In this document: positions 55,781-63,834 of the stretch, piece by piece
Layout of the letters: each line of letters begins with the position of its first letter
How positions within the stretch are numbered: position 1 is the first letter of the stretch
NCBI GenBank assembly: GCA_033765235.1
Contig: JANRIG010000009.1
Span: 62,001 to 126,000 of the forward strand
Direction: 5' to 3'
Source of the DNA: JANRIG01 sp033765235
GTDB taxonomy: Bacteria; Bacteroidota; Bacteroidia; Cytophagales; UBA9547
DNA length: 64,000 nt
Translations under genes and position numbers: made by a program
The notes under the pieces: generated by a model
Told to the model about the DNA's origin: nothing
Databases searched by the model: none
What the model saw: only the letters and a program-made list of their open reading frames with translations

Positions 55781-55985
55781 ATATTATTTTTTTTATGGAG
55801 CAAATTAAATGTAAAACGGTGTTATTTCATAGTAAAAGCCATACGAATTTTTAATATTGTTAAAAGCCGATATTGTTTGTTTGCAACTTTGTACAATAAC
55901 ACAATCTACAATATGCAAACTTGTGACATTGGGTGTAAATAGTTGTGCCATTGCAATAAGACAGAGGCCAAAAAGATTTGACACC

Positions 55986-56012
55986 TATGAAAAATATGTT
56001 TGATTTTTCATA
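55986..56012. promoter_or_regulatory. perfect dyad abutting the promoter of the copper-type cluster
   Basis: TATGAAAAAT (55986-55995) and ATTTTTCATA (56003-56012) are perfect 10-base arms around a 7-base spacer. The right arm overlaps the first two bases of the -7 box at 56011. This is where a repressor, or an activator of a promoter lacking a -33 box, would bind. Confidence 0.55.
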
Positions 56013-56018
56013 TATTTG
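56011..56018 (+). promoter_or_regulatory. -7 box of the copper-type cluster
   Basis: TATATTTG is an exact -7 match. The ATG at 56025 is only 6 bases further on, so a transcript from this promoter would be leaderless or nearly so. No TTTG occurs at -33 spacing. Confidence 0.5.
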
Positions 56019-56024
56019 CACCCT

Positions 56025-56399
56025 ATGGCAAAAAGTATCACTGTACTTTGTATCATTTTTGCAATGTTTGCCCATGGCACATTCAAGACATGTGTGTGGG
56101 GGGTGTATATATTGAATAAAAAATACATAGCCACCCAACTTTGTGAAAAGCGCACCGTGCAAAAAAATAGCTGTGAAGGCAAGTGTCATATCAAAAAAGT
56201 GATAAATAATGCTGATAAAGCCGAAAAAAAAGCTTTGGCAGGGCTGCTAAATATCAAAATTGACTTTTTTTTACAACATCCGTCTTATATCATATTGCCT
56301 TGTAAATTATTATTATCAAATAGTATGATTTACCCTTACATCAATACCTATTTTTTTCAATTTATGGCACTTTTCATAAAACCTCCTTGCGGTAAATAA
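56025..56399 (+). CDS. small Cys-rich membrane or secreted protein of a copper-type cluster
   Basis: A 124-residue protein. An N-terminal hydrophobic helix (about 3-20) is followed by YILNKKYIATQLCEKRTVQKN and then SCEGKCHIKK, a pattern (LC...CxGKCx) that I recall from small Bacteroidota proteins encoded next to MbnP-like genes; the three clustered Cys and a His are candidate metal ligands. A second hydrophobic stretch lies at about 78-112, with two more Cys, one in the terminal KPPCGK. No activity is known to me. It begins a co-directional series with mbnP-like, di-heme and outer-membrane genes. The ATG is chosen over an in-frame TTG three codons earlier inside the -7 box. Confidence 0.65.
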   Translation: MAKSITVLCIIFAMFAHGTFKTCVWGVYILNKKYIATQLCEKRTVQKNSCEGKCHIKKVINNADKAEKKALAGLLNIKIDFFLQHPSYIILPCKLLLSNSMIYPYINTYFFQFMALFIKPPCGK

Positions 56400-56424
56400 T
56401 ATTTTAGAAGCATTTTATTATCCA

Positions 56425-56453
56425 TCAGGTGTATACAAGCTATATGCACCTGA
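56425..56453 (+). terminator. hairpin between the small Cys-rich gene and the mbnP-like gene
   Basis: TCAGGTG (56425-56431) pairs with CACCTGA (56447-56453); a further TATA/TATA helix forms inside across a 2-base bulge, leaving a CAAGC loop. A T-rich stretch follows. It may be a partial terminator or mRNA-processing element within the operon. Confidence 0.5.
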
Positions 56454-56494
56454 ATTAATTATTATTTATTAACCCAAAAATATCAAAAAAAAAA

Positions 56495-57349
56495 ATGAAA
56501 AATATCATCATGAGGATATTATTAATATCCGTTTCTTTATACTTAATATCTTGTGGAAATGACCACGCAGATGCTCCTAAAGCTACTACGGGACAAATAA
56601 AAATAAATTTTGACAATGTAGTAGGTAGCAGCCAATTGGTATTGGACAAAGAATATACCAACTCACATGGCGAAAAATACAAAGTGGACATACTCAAATA
56701 TTACATCTCAAATATTTGTCTAAAAAAAGCAGATGGCTTATGGTACACACACCTGCAAGACAGCAGCTATTTCTTAATAGATGAGTCTCATGGCACCTAT
56801 GTAAATCTTAATAATGTACCATTTGATACGTATTCCGAACTCAAATTTACCGTAGGTGTAGACAGCCTTCGCAGCACTATGGATGCCTCTAAGCGCAAAG
56901 GAGTGCTAGACCCAGCTGAAGGGATGTATTGGAGCTGGAACTCCGGCTACATATTTTTGATGATGGAGGGCACATCTCCTTCTGTGAGTGTATCAGGGGT
57001 GCATACTACCTCCGGATCGCATCACCAGCGGGTAGAGTCTGAAGGCAGATACAGGTTTCACATTGGCGGGTTTGGTGGTTATTCGTCAAAAACTATAAAT
57101 AACTTAAGATCTACTACCCTGGCCATGCCAAACGGTGCTACCGTATCAGGCACTAATACCCCCAGCATACATCTCATAGTAGATGTGGCAAAAGTATTTT
57201 ACGGCACTCATGATGTAAAACTTGCCACAAACAGCGTGGTAATGTTCAATGAGTTTTCGGCCAATGTAGCTAATAATTATATTAAAATGTTCACTTTTGA
57301 CCATTTGCATAATGAAACACCTGTCAAAAATAGTTCGCACAGTCATTGA
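56495..57349 (+). CDS. MbnP-like copper-binding lipoprotein
   Basis: A 284-residue periplasmic lipoprotein with signal ISVSLYLISC (lipobox Cys about 20). The MbnP-type domain shows KYKVDILKYYISNICLKKADG, the Trp-rich EGMYWSWNSGYIFLMMEG and later HIGGFGG, all in family order. In the characterised MbnP-MbnH pair, the di-heme partner oxidises a Trp of MbnP to kynurenine to build a copper site; Trp in YWSW or LWYTHL are the candidates here, which is inference. The C-terminus ends in a His/Ser tail (SSHSH). The di-heme gene follows directly. No methanobactin precursor is seen, so a general copper role is likelier than methanobactin handling. Confidence 0.85.
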   Translation: MKNIIMRILLISVSLYLISCGNDHADAPKATTGQIKINFDNVVGSSQLVLDKEYTNSHGEKYKVDILKYYISNICLKKADGLWYTHLQDSSYFLIDESHGTYVNLNNVPFDTYSELKFTVGVDSLRSTMDASKRKGVLDPAEGMYWSWNSGYIFLMMEGTSPSVSVSGVHTTSGSHHQRVESEGRYRFHIGGFGGYSSKTINNLRSTTLAMPNGATVSGTNTPSIHLIVDVAKVFYGTHDVKLATNSVVMFNEFSANVANNYIKMFTFDHLHNETPVKNSSHSH

Positions 57350-57356
57350 TAATTAT

Positions 57357-58418
57357 TTGAATACAAGGAGCTTAAGGCTCCTTGTATTTTCATTGACCGT
57401 AGTATCTTGTGGGAATGATGAGAAAATTGAGGCCAAAAAATCTGCGGAGTCCGGCAATTTATTTGTGGCTCCATCGCACTTCCCAAAGCCTGTATACGAT
57501 ACAGATAAATTTCCTGTGACCAAAGAAGGGTTTGCGTTGGGCAAAATGCTATTTTTTGACGATATACTTTCTGCAGACAGTACCATAAGTTGCGGCGCAT
57601 GCCATCAGCAGCCATTTGCATTCACACACCATTTGCATGATGTGAGCCACGGCATCAAAGATAGGCTGGGCACACGCAATGCACCATCGCTCCAAAATAT
57701 GGTATGGCAAAAAGAATTTATGTGGGACGGAGGCGTACATAACCTTGACCTACAGCCCATAGCACCTATAGAAAATCCGGTGGAAATGGACAATAAACTA
57801 TCTAAAGTAATACAAAAACTAAACAATACCTTGCGCTACAAAGCTATGTTTAAAAGTGCTTTTGACACAGAGGAGATTACCACCGAAAGGTTTCTCAATG
57901 CCCTTACCCAATATGTGACTATGCTGGTGAGCAGCAAGTCTAAATATGATAATTATTTGCAAGGCAAAGCCTCGCTCAGTTCGGACGAGCTCAAAGGACT
58001 GCAAATACTGCAAACCAAGTGCAGCCCATGCCACAGCGGTGTGTTTTTTACTGATAACTCGTTTAGAAACAATGGATTGCCCGCCACCCAAGCAGACGAC
58101 AAAGGCAGGTATGACATTACCCAAAAAGAAGAAGATAAATACAAATTCAAAGTGCCATCGCTACGCAATATTATGAAGACAGGTCCCTACATGCACGATG
58201 GCAGATTTAGTACAATACTTAAAGTGCTCAACCACTATGATAATGATATGAAAGCCACTCAAAATATAGATACACTTTTTACCAAAACATCAAAAACAGG
58301 CATAGAACTCAGCGAAGAAGAAAAAGCCAAAATCATCATATTTTTTCAGACACTTACAGACAATAGTTTTTTATCAGACACCTCACTTGCCCTCAACTTT
58401 AATAAGACATTCAGATGA
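57357..58418 (+). CDS. di-heme cytochrome c peroxidase/MauG family lipoprotein, MbnH-like
   Basis: About 353 residues. From the TTG at 57357 the first 18 residues form a lipoprotein signal (lipobox TVVSC, Cys18). Two c-type heme sites are present: C79-x-x-C82-H83 (CGACH) and C222-x-x-C225-H226 (CSPCH). RLGTRNAPSLQNM, MWDGGVHNLDLQ and the late FKVPSLRNIMKTGPYMHDGRF are hallmarks of the family. Expected function is oxidation of Trp in the MbnP-like partner, or peroxide reduction. The ATG at 57312 is an alternative start but overlaps the mbnP-like gene and leaves a long N-region. The first codons lie in a perfect RNA hairpin. Confidence 0.88.
   Translation: MNTRSLRLLVFSLTVVSCGNDEKIEAKKSAESGNLFVAPSHFPKPVYDTDKFPVTKEGFALGKMLFFDDILSADSTISCGACHQQPFAFTHHLHDVSHGIKDRLGTRNAPSLQNMVWQKEFMWDGGVHNLDLQPIAPIENPVEMDNKLSKVIQKLNNTLRYKAMFKSAFDTEEITTERFLNALTQYVTMLVSSKSKYDNYLQGKASLSSDELKGLQILQTKCSPCHSGVFFTDNSFRNNGLPATQADDKGRYDITQKEEDKYKFKVPSLRNIMKTGPYMHDGRFSTILKVLNHYDNDMKATQNIDTLFTKTSKTGIELSEEEKAKIIIFFQTLTDNSFLSDTSLALNFNKTFR
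57360..57388 (+). promoter_or_regulatory. perfect 12-base hairpin over the first codons of the di-heme gene
   Basis: AATACAAGGAGC (57360-57371) and GCTCCTTGTATT (57377-57388) pair without mismatch around a TTAAG loop, and TT follows so that the stem ends in TATTTT. It begins 10 bases after the mbnP-like stop codon and starts at the base after the TTG start codon. It resembles an intrinsic terminator placed inside coding sequence, so it could be an attenuator or a translational control element. Confidence 0.6.
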
Positions 58419-59299
58419 AAAATATATTCATTATATGTTTTTTATATGTAAGTGCAGTGGCATGGTCATGCGACATATGCGGTTGCTCGCTCATGGGCAA
58501 CTACACAGGCAGTCTACCAATGCTCTACAACCACTATGCAGGGGTGAGGTATAGTATGCAATCATTTGACTCTCACCTGCTCATGCATACTGCTATGCAC
58601 AGCAAAGAACACATCAATACTGCTGAGGTGCTATTGAAGTGGAACATAAAAAATAAGGTTCAGGTACATGCTGTGGTGCCATTTGCCTACAATATACAGA
58701 CCCAACAAGAAACAATATATGAATCAAAAGGTATATCAGACCTGAAATTTTGGGCAAACTATATTCTGTTTGACAGTAAGATAGATACAGGTTCAAAAAT
58801 AAAACACATAGCTGTGATAGGGGGTGGTATGAAACTCCCTACAGGAAGTTTTGATGCCAAGTCAAATATTAACCCCAATCTTCGCACGGGGTCGGGCAGT
58901 TATGATATATTGATAAATGCTTTGTATTCTATTCGCAGCTATAAAATCATTCAATCTATATCTGCCAACTATAAATACAATAACAGCAACGATGCAGGCT
59001 TTAGGTTTGGAAATATGGCGTGGATAGGGTACAATTTACAATATTTGTTTAATAAATATAAATATTCAGTGATGCCCGGAGCTGTATGCAGCTATGAAAT
59101 ACTGATGCCTAATAAAAAATATGGCTACAGAGTAGAATATACAGGAGGCACAGGACTACTTGCCGGGGCAGGTATAGACATTATTTACAAGCAGTTAACT
59201 ATTAATGCTACTATACAAATACCTGTATATCAAAGTTATAATGACAATAATACCACAGTAGGTCACAAGGCTTCGGTGAGTGTGGCGTATTTGTACTAA
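58415..59299 (+). CDS. outer-membrane protein of the copper-type cluster with N-terminal CxxCxC
   Basis: A 294-residue protein. The signal peptide (IFIICFLYVSAVAWS) is followed at once by CDICGC, a CxxCxC metal-binding candidate, then LMGNYTGSLPMLYNHYAGVRY and a series of amphipathic beta strands ending in an aromatic residue (AYLY), as expected of an outer-membrane barrel of about twelve strands. A Met/His-rich loop (LLMHTAMHSKEH) may also bind copper. I recall similar proteins in Bacteroidota next to MbnP-like genes, annotated only as transporters. The start overlaps the di-heme stop by 4 bases (ATGA). The gene ends in a 4-base overlap with the convergent porin gene. Confidence 0.6.
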   Translation: MKNIFIICFLYVSAVAWSCDICGCSLMGNYTGSLPMLYNHYAGVRYSMQSFDSHLLMHTAMHSKEHINTAEVLLKWNIKNKVQVHAVVPFAYNIQTQQETIYESKGISDLKFWANYILFDSKIDTGSKIKHIAVIGGGMKLPTGSFDAKSNINPNLRTGSGSYDILINALYSIRSYKIIQSISANYKYNNSNDAGFRFGNMAWIGYNLQYLFNKYKYSVMPGAVCSYEILMPNKKYGYRVEYTGGTGLLAGAGIDIIYKQLTINATIQIPVYQSYNDNNTTVGHKASVSVAYLY

Positions 59300-60579
59300 T
59301 CTAAGCGATAACGCACAAACCACTTGTCATTGATAGTGAAGTTGAGACAAAACCGTGTATAACTTTCATTTACAACACTTCCACGGCTACCATAGGTGAC
59401 GGAAAAATTAACTGAATATAGCATTTTGTTGCCCAAAGGCATACCAAAACCTACGCTTGCACCTATATCATATACTTTTTGAGCAGTTTTGAAGGGGGTT
59501 TCATGAAAATATGCCCCAAACCTATATTTGATACGGTTAATCACCTTTATGGAATTGTATGAAGGGGTGTATTCCACTCCTGCACTGTATCTGTGGCTGC
59601 CCGAAAACTCACTCACAGTCTCAAAACCCTGATATACAGACCAGTCTGTATATTGATAGTCTATAGAAATACTTGCTTTATTGAGCTTGTCTATATTCAC
59701 CCCAAAGCGGTACACCGAAGGCAGTTTTATGCTTTTTTTATTATTATCTGTACTGTCTGAATATACTTTGCCAAATCCTCTGTTTTCGTAGCCTGAGCGG
59801 TCAAGTACTTTGTTTTCCATGACTTGGGTAGAGTTCATGTCAAATGCATTGCTGCCTGATGCACCCATGCTCAGTGCATATTTATCATTGATTTGTTTGT
59901 AATATCCCAGCGACAGCTGCACATCAAGTTGTGTATAGTTTTGGTAAAGAATGAGCTGTGTGAGGGTTTGTTGATTATCGCGCTGCAATGTATAGAGTTG
60001 CTCTTTCTGAATATTTCCCAACACATACCCTGTGCTTATGCCTAAGCAAAAGCCCTGAGGCAATCTGAATGCATGAGACATAAAGGCAGTATTTAAGCCT
60101 CCTTGATTAATATTTTGAATAGACACCGTATCATAGCCCACAAAACTATCATTGTTTTCCAACAAAGATATGCTTCTATATCGAGCATTTGCATTGGTGT
60201 AAGGCCGCAGACCAATTGTTACCGTCCAGTTTTTAGAAGATAATGGCAAGAGCAGGTTTAGGTATTGCATATTTACACCTACACTATTAGCAGAAGCTAT
60301 ATCATTTGTCACACGTTTTTGCTGCACATACAGCCCACATTCGAAGGCTACAAATGTACGGTTATATGCAGTAAAAGCAGGATTTAACACATTGATATAG
60401 TGCGTGCTGGCAAGTGCTGAGCCACCAAAGCCTAGTGCCACATTACGGGCATTGCCTATAGGCTCCATATCACCTATTCCAAACTGTGCGTAAGGCGATG
60501 TAGTAGTGCCTTGGCTAAATGATATTGCACAAAAAAACACATGAAAATATAGAATGAAAAATAACTTAGCGTAGTTCAT
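59296..60579 (-). CDS. FadL/OMPP1-like outer-membrane protein
   Basis: A 427-residue barrel protein. The signal peptide ends about residue 22 (CAISFSQ). The mature start TSPYAQFGIGDMEPIGNARNVALGFGGSALA is the typical N-terminal hatch-like segment of this Bacteroidota group, followed by alternating strand patterns (for example LNLLLPLSSKNWTVTIGLRP) and a C-terminal strand WFVRYRLD. Members are described as transporters of hydrophobic compounds; the substrate is unknown. It follows coaX with a 14-base overlap of reading frames on the same strand, so the two share a transcript. Confidence 0.7.
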   Translation of the reverse strand: MNYAKLFFILYFHVFFCAISFSQGTTTSPYAQFGIGDMEPIGNARNVALGFGGSALASTHYINVLNPAFTAYNRTFVAFECGLYVQQKRVTNDIASANSVGVNMQYLNLLLPLSSKNWTVTIGLRPYTNANARYRSISLLENNDSFVGYDTVSIQNINQGGLNTAFMSHAFRLPQGFCLGISTGYVLGNIQKEQLYTLQRDNQQTLTQLILYQNYTQLDVQLSLGYYKQINDKYALSMGASGSNAFDMNSTQVMENKVLDRSGYENRGFGKVYSDSTDNNKKSIKLPSVYRFGVNIDKLNKASISIDYQYTDWSVYQGFETVSEFSGSHRYSAGVEYTPSYNSIKVINRIKYRFGAYFHETPFKTAQKVYDIGASVGFGMPLGNKMLYSVNFSVTYGSRGSVVNESYTRFCLNFTINDKWFVRYRLD

Positions 60580-61297
60580 TGTAAATCAATACCCTGTTCA
60601 ACCCTATCAATATCAACTCGGGCACTGCAAATATGGCATGTAATATTCTACTTTCAAAAAAATGATGATTGCCCCCTGTAATTATTATGGTGATATCAGG
60701 GTATTTCTTTTTGTAAATATCAATAAAATAGGTCATTTCGCCTATGGCACCTTGCAACACCCCACTCATGATAGAGGTAGTAGTGTCTTGTCCGCAATAT
60801 TGTGATACATCATAGTCTGTATAAGGTTGGGCAATGAGCGGCAAGGCACCTGTGAACTGGTGCAACGCCTTGAATCTGAGCCCCACACCCGGCGAAATGC
60901 TGCCCCCATGATACTCACCTGCAGATGATAGATAATCGTAGGTGATGCATGTGCCTGCATCTATCACTAGGCAGTGCCTATGTGGATAGAGATGTGCTGC
61001 TGCTATGGCAGCTGCCAGCCTATCGCTGCCGAGAGTAGCGGGCGAAGTATATAGATTTTGGATGGGTATTGGGGTGTCTTGCTTAAGTATCAGGAGCCTG
61101 TCTTTATTTTCTATCAGATTTACAAAATGAATGGCATCACTGTTTACGGTACTCATCACTACTTTGCTATCAAGGTTCTCATTGATAATACGGATGAGCT
61201 CTACAGGTCCGGTGGCAGATATCATTCCATGAAAGGTGTCATGGTCAAAGTATCCAGCTTTGACGGATGTGTTTCCAAAATCTACTGCAATATTCAT
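60566..61297 (-). CDS. coaX: type III pantothenate kinase
   Basis: A 243-residue ASKHA-fold kinase for the first step of coenzyme A synthesis. The phosphate-binding loop is VDFGNTSVKAG at the N-terminus, LGSDRLAAAIAAAHLYP is the second motif and VIDAGTCITYDYL the third, followed by GGSISPGVGLRFKALHQFT. Length is normal. The gene is divergent from a D15-type barrel gene, and a perfect dyad with 14-base arms lies in the gap. The FadL-like gene begins before the coaX stop codon. Confidence 0.92.
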   Translation of the reverse strand: MNIAVDFGNTSVKAGYFDHDTFHGMISATGPVELIRIINENLDSKVVMSTVNSDAIHFVNLIENKDRLLILKQDTPIPIQNLYTSPATLGSDRLAAAIAAAHLYPHRHCLVIDAGTCITYDYLSSAGEYHGGSISPGVGLRFKALHQFTGALPLIAQPYTDYDVSQYCGQDTTTSIMSGVLQGAIGEMTYFIDIYKKKYPDITIIITGGNHHFFESRILHAIFAVPELILIGLNRVLIYNELR

Positions 61298-61314
61298 GAC
61301 ACATTATTGGTTAA

Positions 61315-61347
61315 TTACTTTTATTTTTATGCCAAAAATAAAAGTAA
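61315..61347. promoter_or_regulatory. perfect 14-base-arm dyad between coaX and the barrel gene
   Basis: TTACTTTTATTTTT (61315-61328) and AAAAATAAAAGTAA (61334-61347) are exact inverse complements separated by ATGCC. On the minus strand the box TATTTTTG (61340-61333), a -7 match for coaX, lies in the right arm. It sits in a divergent gap where neither gene ends, so an operator is likelier than a terminator. Confidence 0.55.
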
Positions 61348-61379
61348 AGATAATATTGGTACTATATAAATAAATTTTT

Positions 61380-62516
61380 CTGAAAAAAGTAATATTATTG
61401 ATGTTAGTACTTTTTGATTTAGTGTTGCAGGCACAAACGGTGATAAAAAAATATTTTCCTTATCTGAAAATACAATCTCAATACCATGATGCGCTCAAGC
61501 GCAAAGAATATAATTTACTACCTATATTATACAGGTCGCCTGAGACGGGTGTAGCTACAGGAATAGTATTGGTAGCTCTATTCAAACCCCCACATACCAA
61601 GGACTCAACTACACGAACCTCCAACCTGGGCATACCACTCATAATATCCGAAGCAGGGCAAAAAATAGCTATAGTGCAGGGCAATATTATGTTCAACAAA
61701 GACCGTATATTTTGGCGAAGCCTCAACATCATAGAAGATTTTAAAGAACAGTATTGGGGTATTGGCAATAAAGCCCGATGGGAAGACCATGAATATATCA
61801 CTTACAAATTGCTTCGATTGCAACACAGGGTTTCGGCAAGGGTATTTCGTAAGCACTATATTGGCCTGCAGCATCACTTGTACTCTGCATGGGATATTGC
61901 AGGCGATTCTACATTGTATTTGCCCGACGCATTAGGCAATAGGGGCATGTACACTTCCGGCATGGGTGTAGGCTACTTATTTGACAATAGGGATAATATT
62001 GTAAATACCTACAAAGGTACTTTTATAGATATAGGTACCTACCATTATCACAAAGTATTTGGCAGTGAATATGGGTTTAGTCAATACAAGTTAGACTTCA
62101 GACAGTTTTTTGAGGTTGTCAAAAATCAAGTATTGGCATACCAATTGATATTTGAGTACAATGAGGGCAATGTGACCTTTATGCAGATGGCACACATGGG
62201 AGGTGCTGTGGCCATGAGAGGCTACTACTACGGTCGCTACCGTGACAAGATACACCATACATTGCAAGCAGAGTACAGGGTAAAGCTCACAGATTTTTTT
62301 GGGTTCGTAATCTTTGGTGGGATGGCCAACATAGCTAATACGTGGAGCACCTATGAGATAAATACGCTAAAAGTAGCCGGGGGTGCGGGTATCAGGCTCA
62401 ATATCAATAAGCAAGAAAAGGTATTTGTAAGGCTCGATGGAGGAATAGGAGAAATAGACACACGCACAGGTGAAAACAGCTATGGCATATACTTTCATGT
62501 AGGAGAGGCGTTTTAA
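61380..62516 (+). CDS. second D15/BamA-type outer-membrane barrel without POTRA domains
   Basis: About 378 residues, a paralogue of the barrel at 12096-13226. Shared features are the short YRSPETGVATGIV start, the conserved MGGAVAMRGYYYGRYRDK loop (RGY motif), the strand LDFRQFFEV and a final Phe. There are no POTRA domains. The best signal peptide, KKVILLMLVLFDLVLQAQ, requires a CTG start at 61380 (or ATT at 61374); TTG 61398 and ATG 61401 give a shorter, uncharged N-terminus. An in-frame stop at 61371 limits the upstream range. It converges on lysA with a 3-base gap. Substrate unknown. Confidence 0.7.
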   Translation: MKKVILLMLVLFDLVLQAQTVIKKYFPYLKIQSQYHDALKRKEYNLLPILYRSPETGVATGIVLVALFKPPHTKDSTTRTSNLGIPLIISEAGQKIAIVQGNIMFNKDRIFWRSLNIIEDFKEQYWGIGNKARWEDHEYITYKLLRLQHRVSARVFRKHYIGLQHHLYSAWDIAGDSTLYLPDALGNRGMYTSGMGVGYLFDNRDNIVNTYKGTFIDIGTYHYHKVFGSEYGFSQYKLDFRQFFEVVKNQVLAYQLIFEYNEGNVTFMQMAHMGGAVAMRGYYYGRYRDKIHHTLQAEYRVKLTDFFGFVIFGGMANIANTWSTYEINTLKVAGGAGIRLNINKQEKVFVRLDGGIGEIDTRTGENSYGIYFHVGEAF

Positions 62517-62519
62517 TTG

Positions 62520-63749
62520 CTAAAACACCTCTATTTGATTATGTAATATGTCTTCCAAGGTTTCGCGCTTGCGTATAAGGTATGGCTCACCATGATATAC
62601 CAATACTTCGGCTGGGCGTGGGCGAGAGTTGTATTGCGAGGCCATGCTCATACCGTAAGCTCCTGCATTGAGTATGGCTAGGTAATCGCCCTGCCTCACT
62701 TCGGGTATGGAGCGCTGCCAAGCAAATGTATCTGTCTCACAAATATTTCCCACTACAGACACAGGTGTAGGATTGCCTGTTGGGTTGCTCACATTTACTA
62801 TTTCATGATGTGCACCATACATCATGGGGCGAATAAGGTGGTTGAGTCCAGAGTCTATACCTGCAAAGGTGGTATTGGGTGCATGCTTGAGTACGTTGGT
62901 ATGTACTAATAATATACCGCATTGGCTCACCAAATATTTGCCCGGCTCAAACCATACTTGAGGGGTAGCACCATATTCTTTGCCAAACTTTGATATAGCT
63001 TTTTTAACATTTGCACCAAACATGGCGAGGTCGGCATATTTATCGTCGGGTTTATAGGGCACTTTGTACCCTCCGCCAAAGTCTATGATTTTGATATTTT
63101 CAAATTTTGTAGCAACCTCCAATATTTTATTTGCCACTTTCATAAACACTTCTATATCTGATATATCGGAGCCTGTATGTACATGTATACCTGCTACATT
63201 TATATTATACTTATGCACCACGCCCAGCAGAGCCTCTGTATAATCTATAGATATTCCAAACTTACTGTCTATATGTCCTGTGCTTATTTTGAGATTTCCG
63301 CCCGCCATCACATGGGGGTTTATTCGTATGCTGCAAGGAATTGTATTGCCATATTTTTTGCCCCACTCTGTGAGTATGTGCATATTGTCTATATTGACAA
63401 ATACCCCCAGTTGTACTGCTTGCATTATTTCAGCAAAGCTCACACTATTAGGCGTGTAGGTTATTTGCTCCGGCACAAATCCGGCTTTCATGCATATGTG
63501 TACCTCTTCAAGTGACACAGTGTCTACATCGCATCCCAATTGTTTGATGTATTTAAGTATTGATATATTTGTGAGTGCCTTTACGGCATATTTAATTTTA
63601 AAATTAAGCCCTTCAAAGGCAGTAGTAAGATTTTCTACTTGTATGCTTATTACCTCAGCATCATATATATATAATGGCGTGCCATATTGCCTCGCAAGAG
63701 ATAGAAGAGAAATATTTTGTATTTTATATTCGTTATTTATTAGTTTCAT
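62520..63749 (-). CDS. lysA: diaminopimelate decarboxylase
   Basis: A 409-residue PLP enzyme that makes lysine from meso-diaminopimelate. The PLP Lys is Lys57 (YAVKALTN). HVHTGSDIS, FGGGYKVPY (phosphate-binding glycines), EPGKYLVSQ, the subunit-shared Cys in VGNICETDTFAW, and the AGAYGMSMASQYN ending are all in place. I start at ATG 63749; ten extra codons to 63779 lie in the promoter region. A TAGATTTG -7 box on the minus strand at 63784-63777 supports this. Confidence 0.95.
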   Translation of the reverse strand: MKLINNEYKIQNISLLSLARQYGTPLYIYDAEVISIQVENLTTAFEGLNFKIKYAVKALTNISILKYIKQLGCDVDTVSLEEVHICMKAGFVPEQITYTPNSVSFAEIMQAVQLGVFVNIDNMHILTEWGKKYGNTIPCSIRINPHVMAGGNLKISTGHIDSKFGISIDYTEALLGVVHKYNINVAGIHVHTGSDISDIEVFMKVANKILEVATKFENIKIIDFGGGYKVPYKPDDKYADLAMFGANVKKAISKFGKEYGATPQVWFEPGKYLVSQCGILLVHTNVLKHAPNTTFAGIDSGLNHLIRPMMYGAHHEIVNVSNPTGNPTPVSVVGNICETDTFAWQRSIPEVRQGDYLAILNAGAYGMSMASQYNSRPRPAEVLVYHGEPYLIRKRETLEDILHNQIEVF

Positions 63750-63776
63750 ATTTACACCCCCATGCCTAGTTGATTG

Positions 63777-63784
63777 CAAATCTA
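63777..63784 (-). promoter_or_regulatory. -7 box of lysA
   Basis: On the minus strand TAGATTTG matches TAnnTTTG exactly and lies 27 bases before the lysA ATG. A TTTTC about 20 bases further upstream may serve as the -33 element, but the match is poor. Confidence 0.45.
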
Positions 63785-63834
63785 AGTGAATTTATACAAA
63801 CTATGAAAAATACTATTTTTTGATAGGAATTTGA

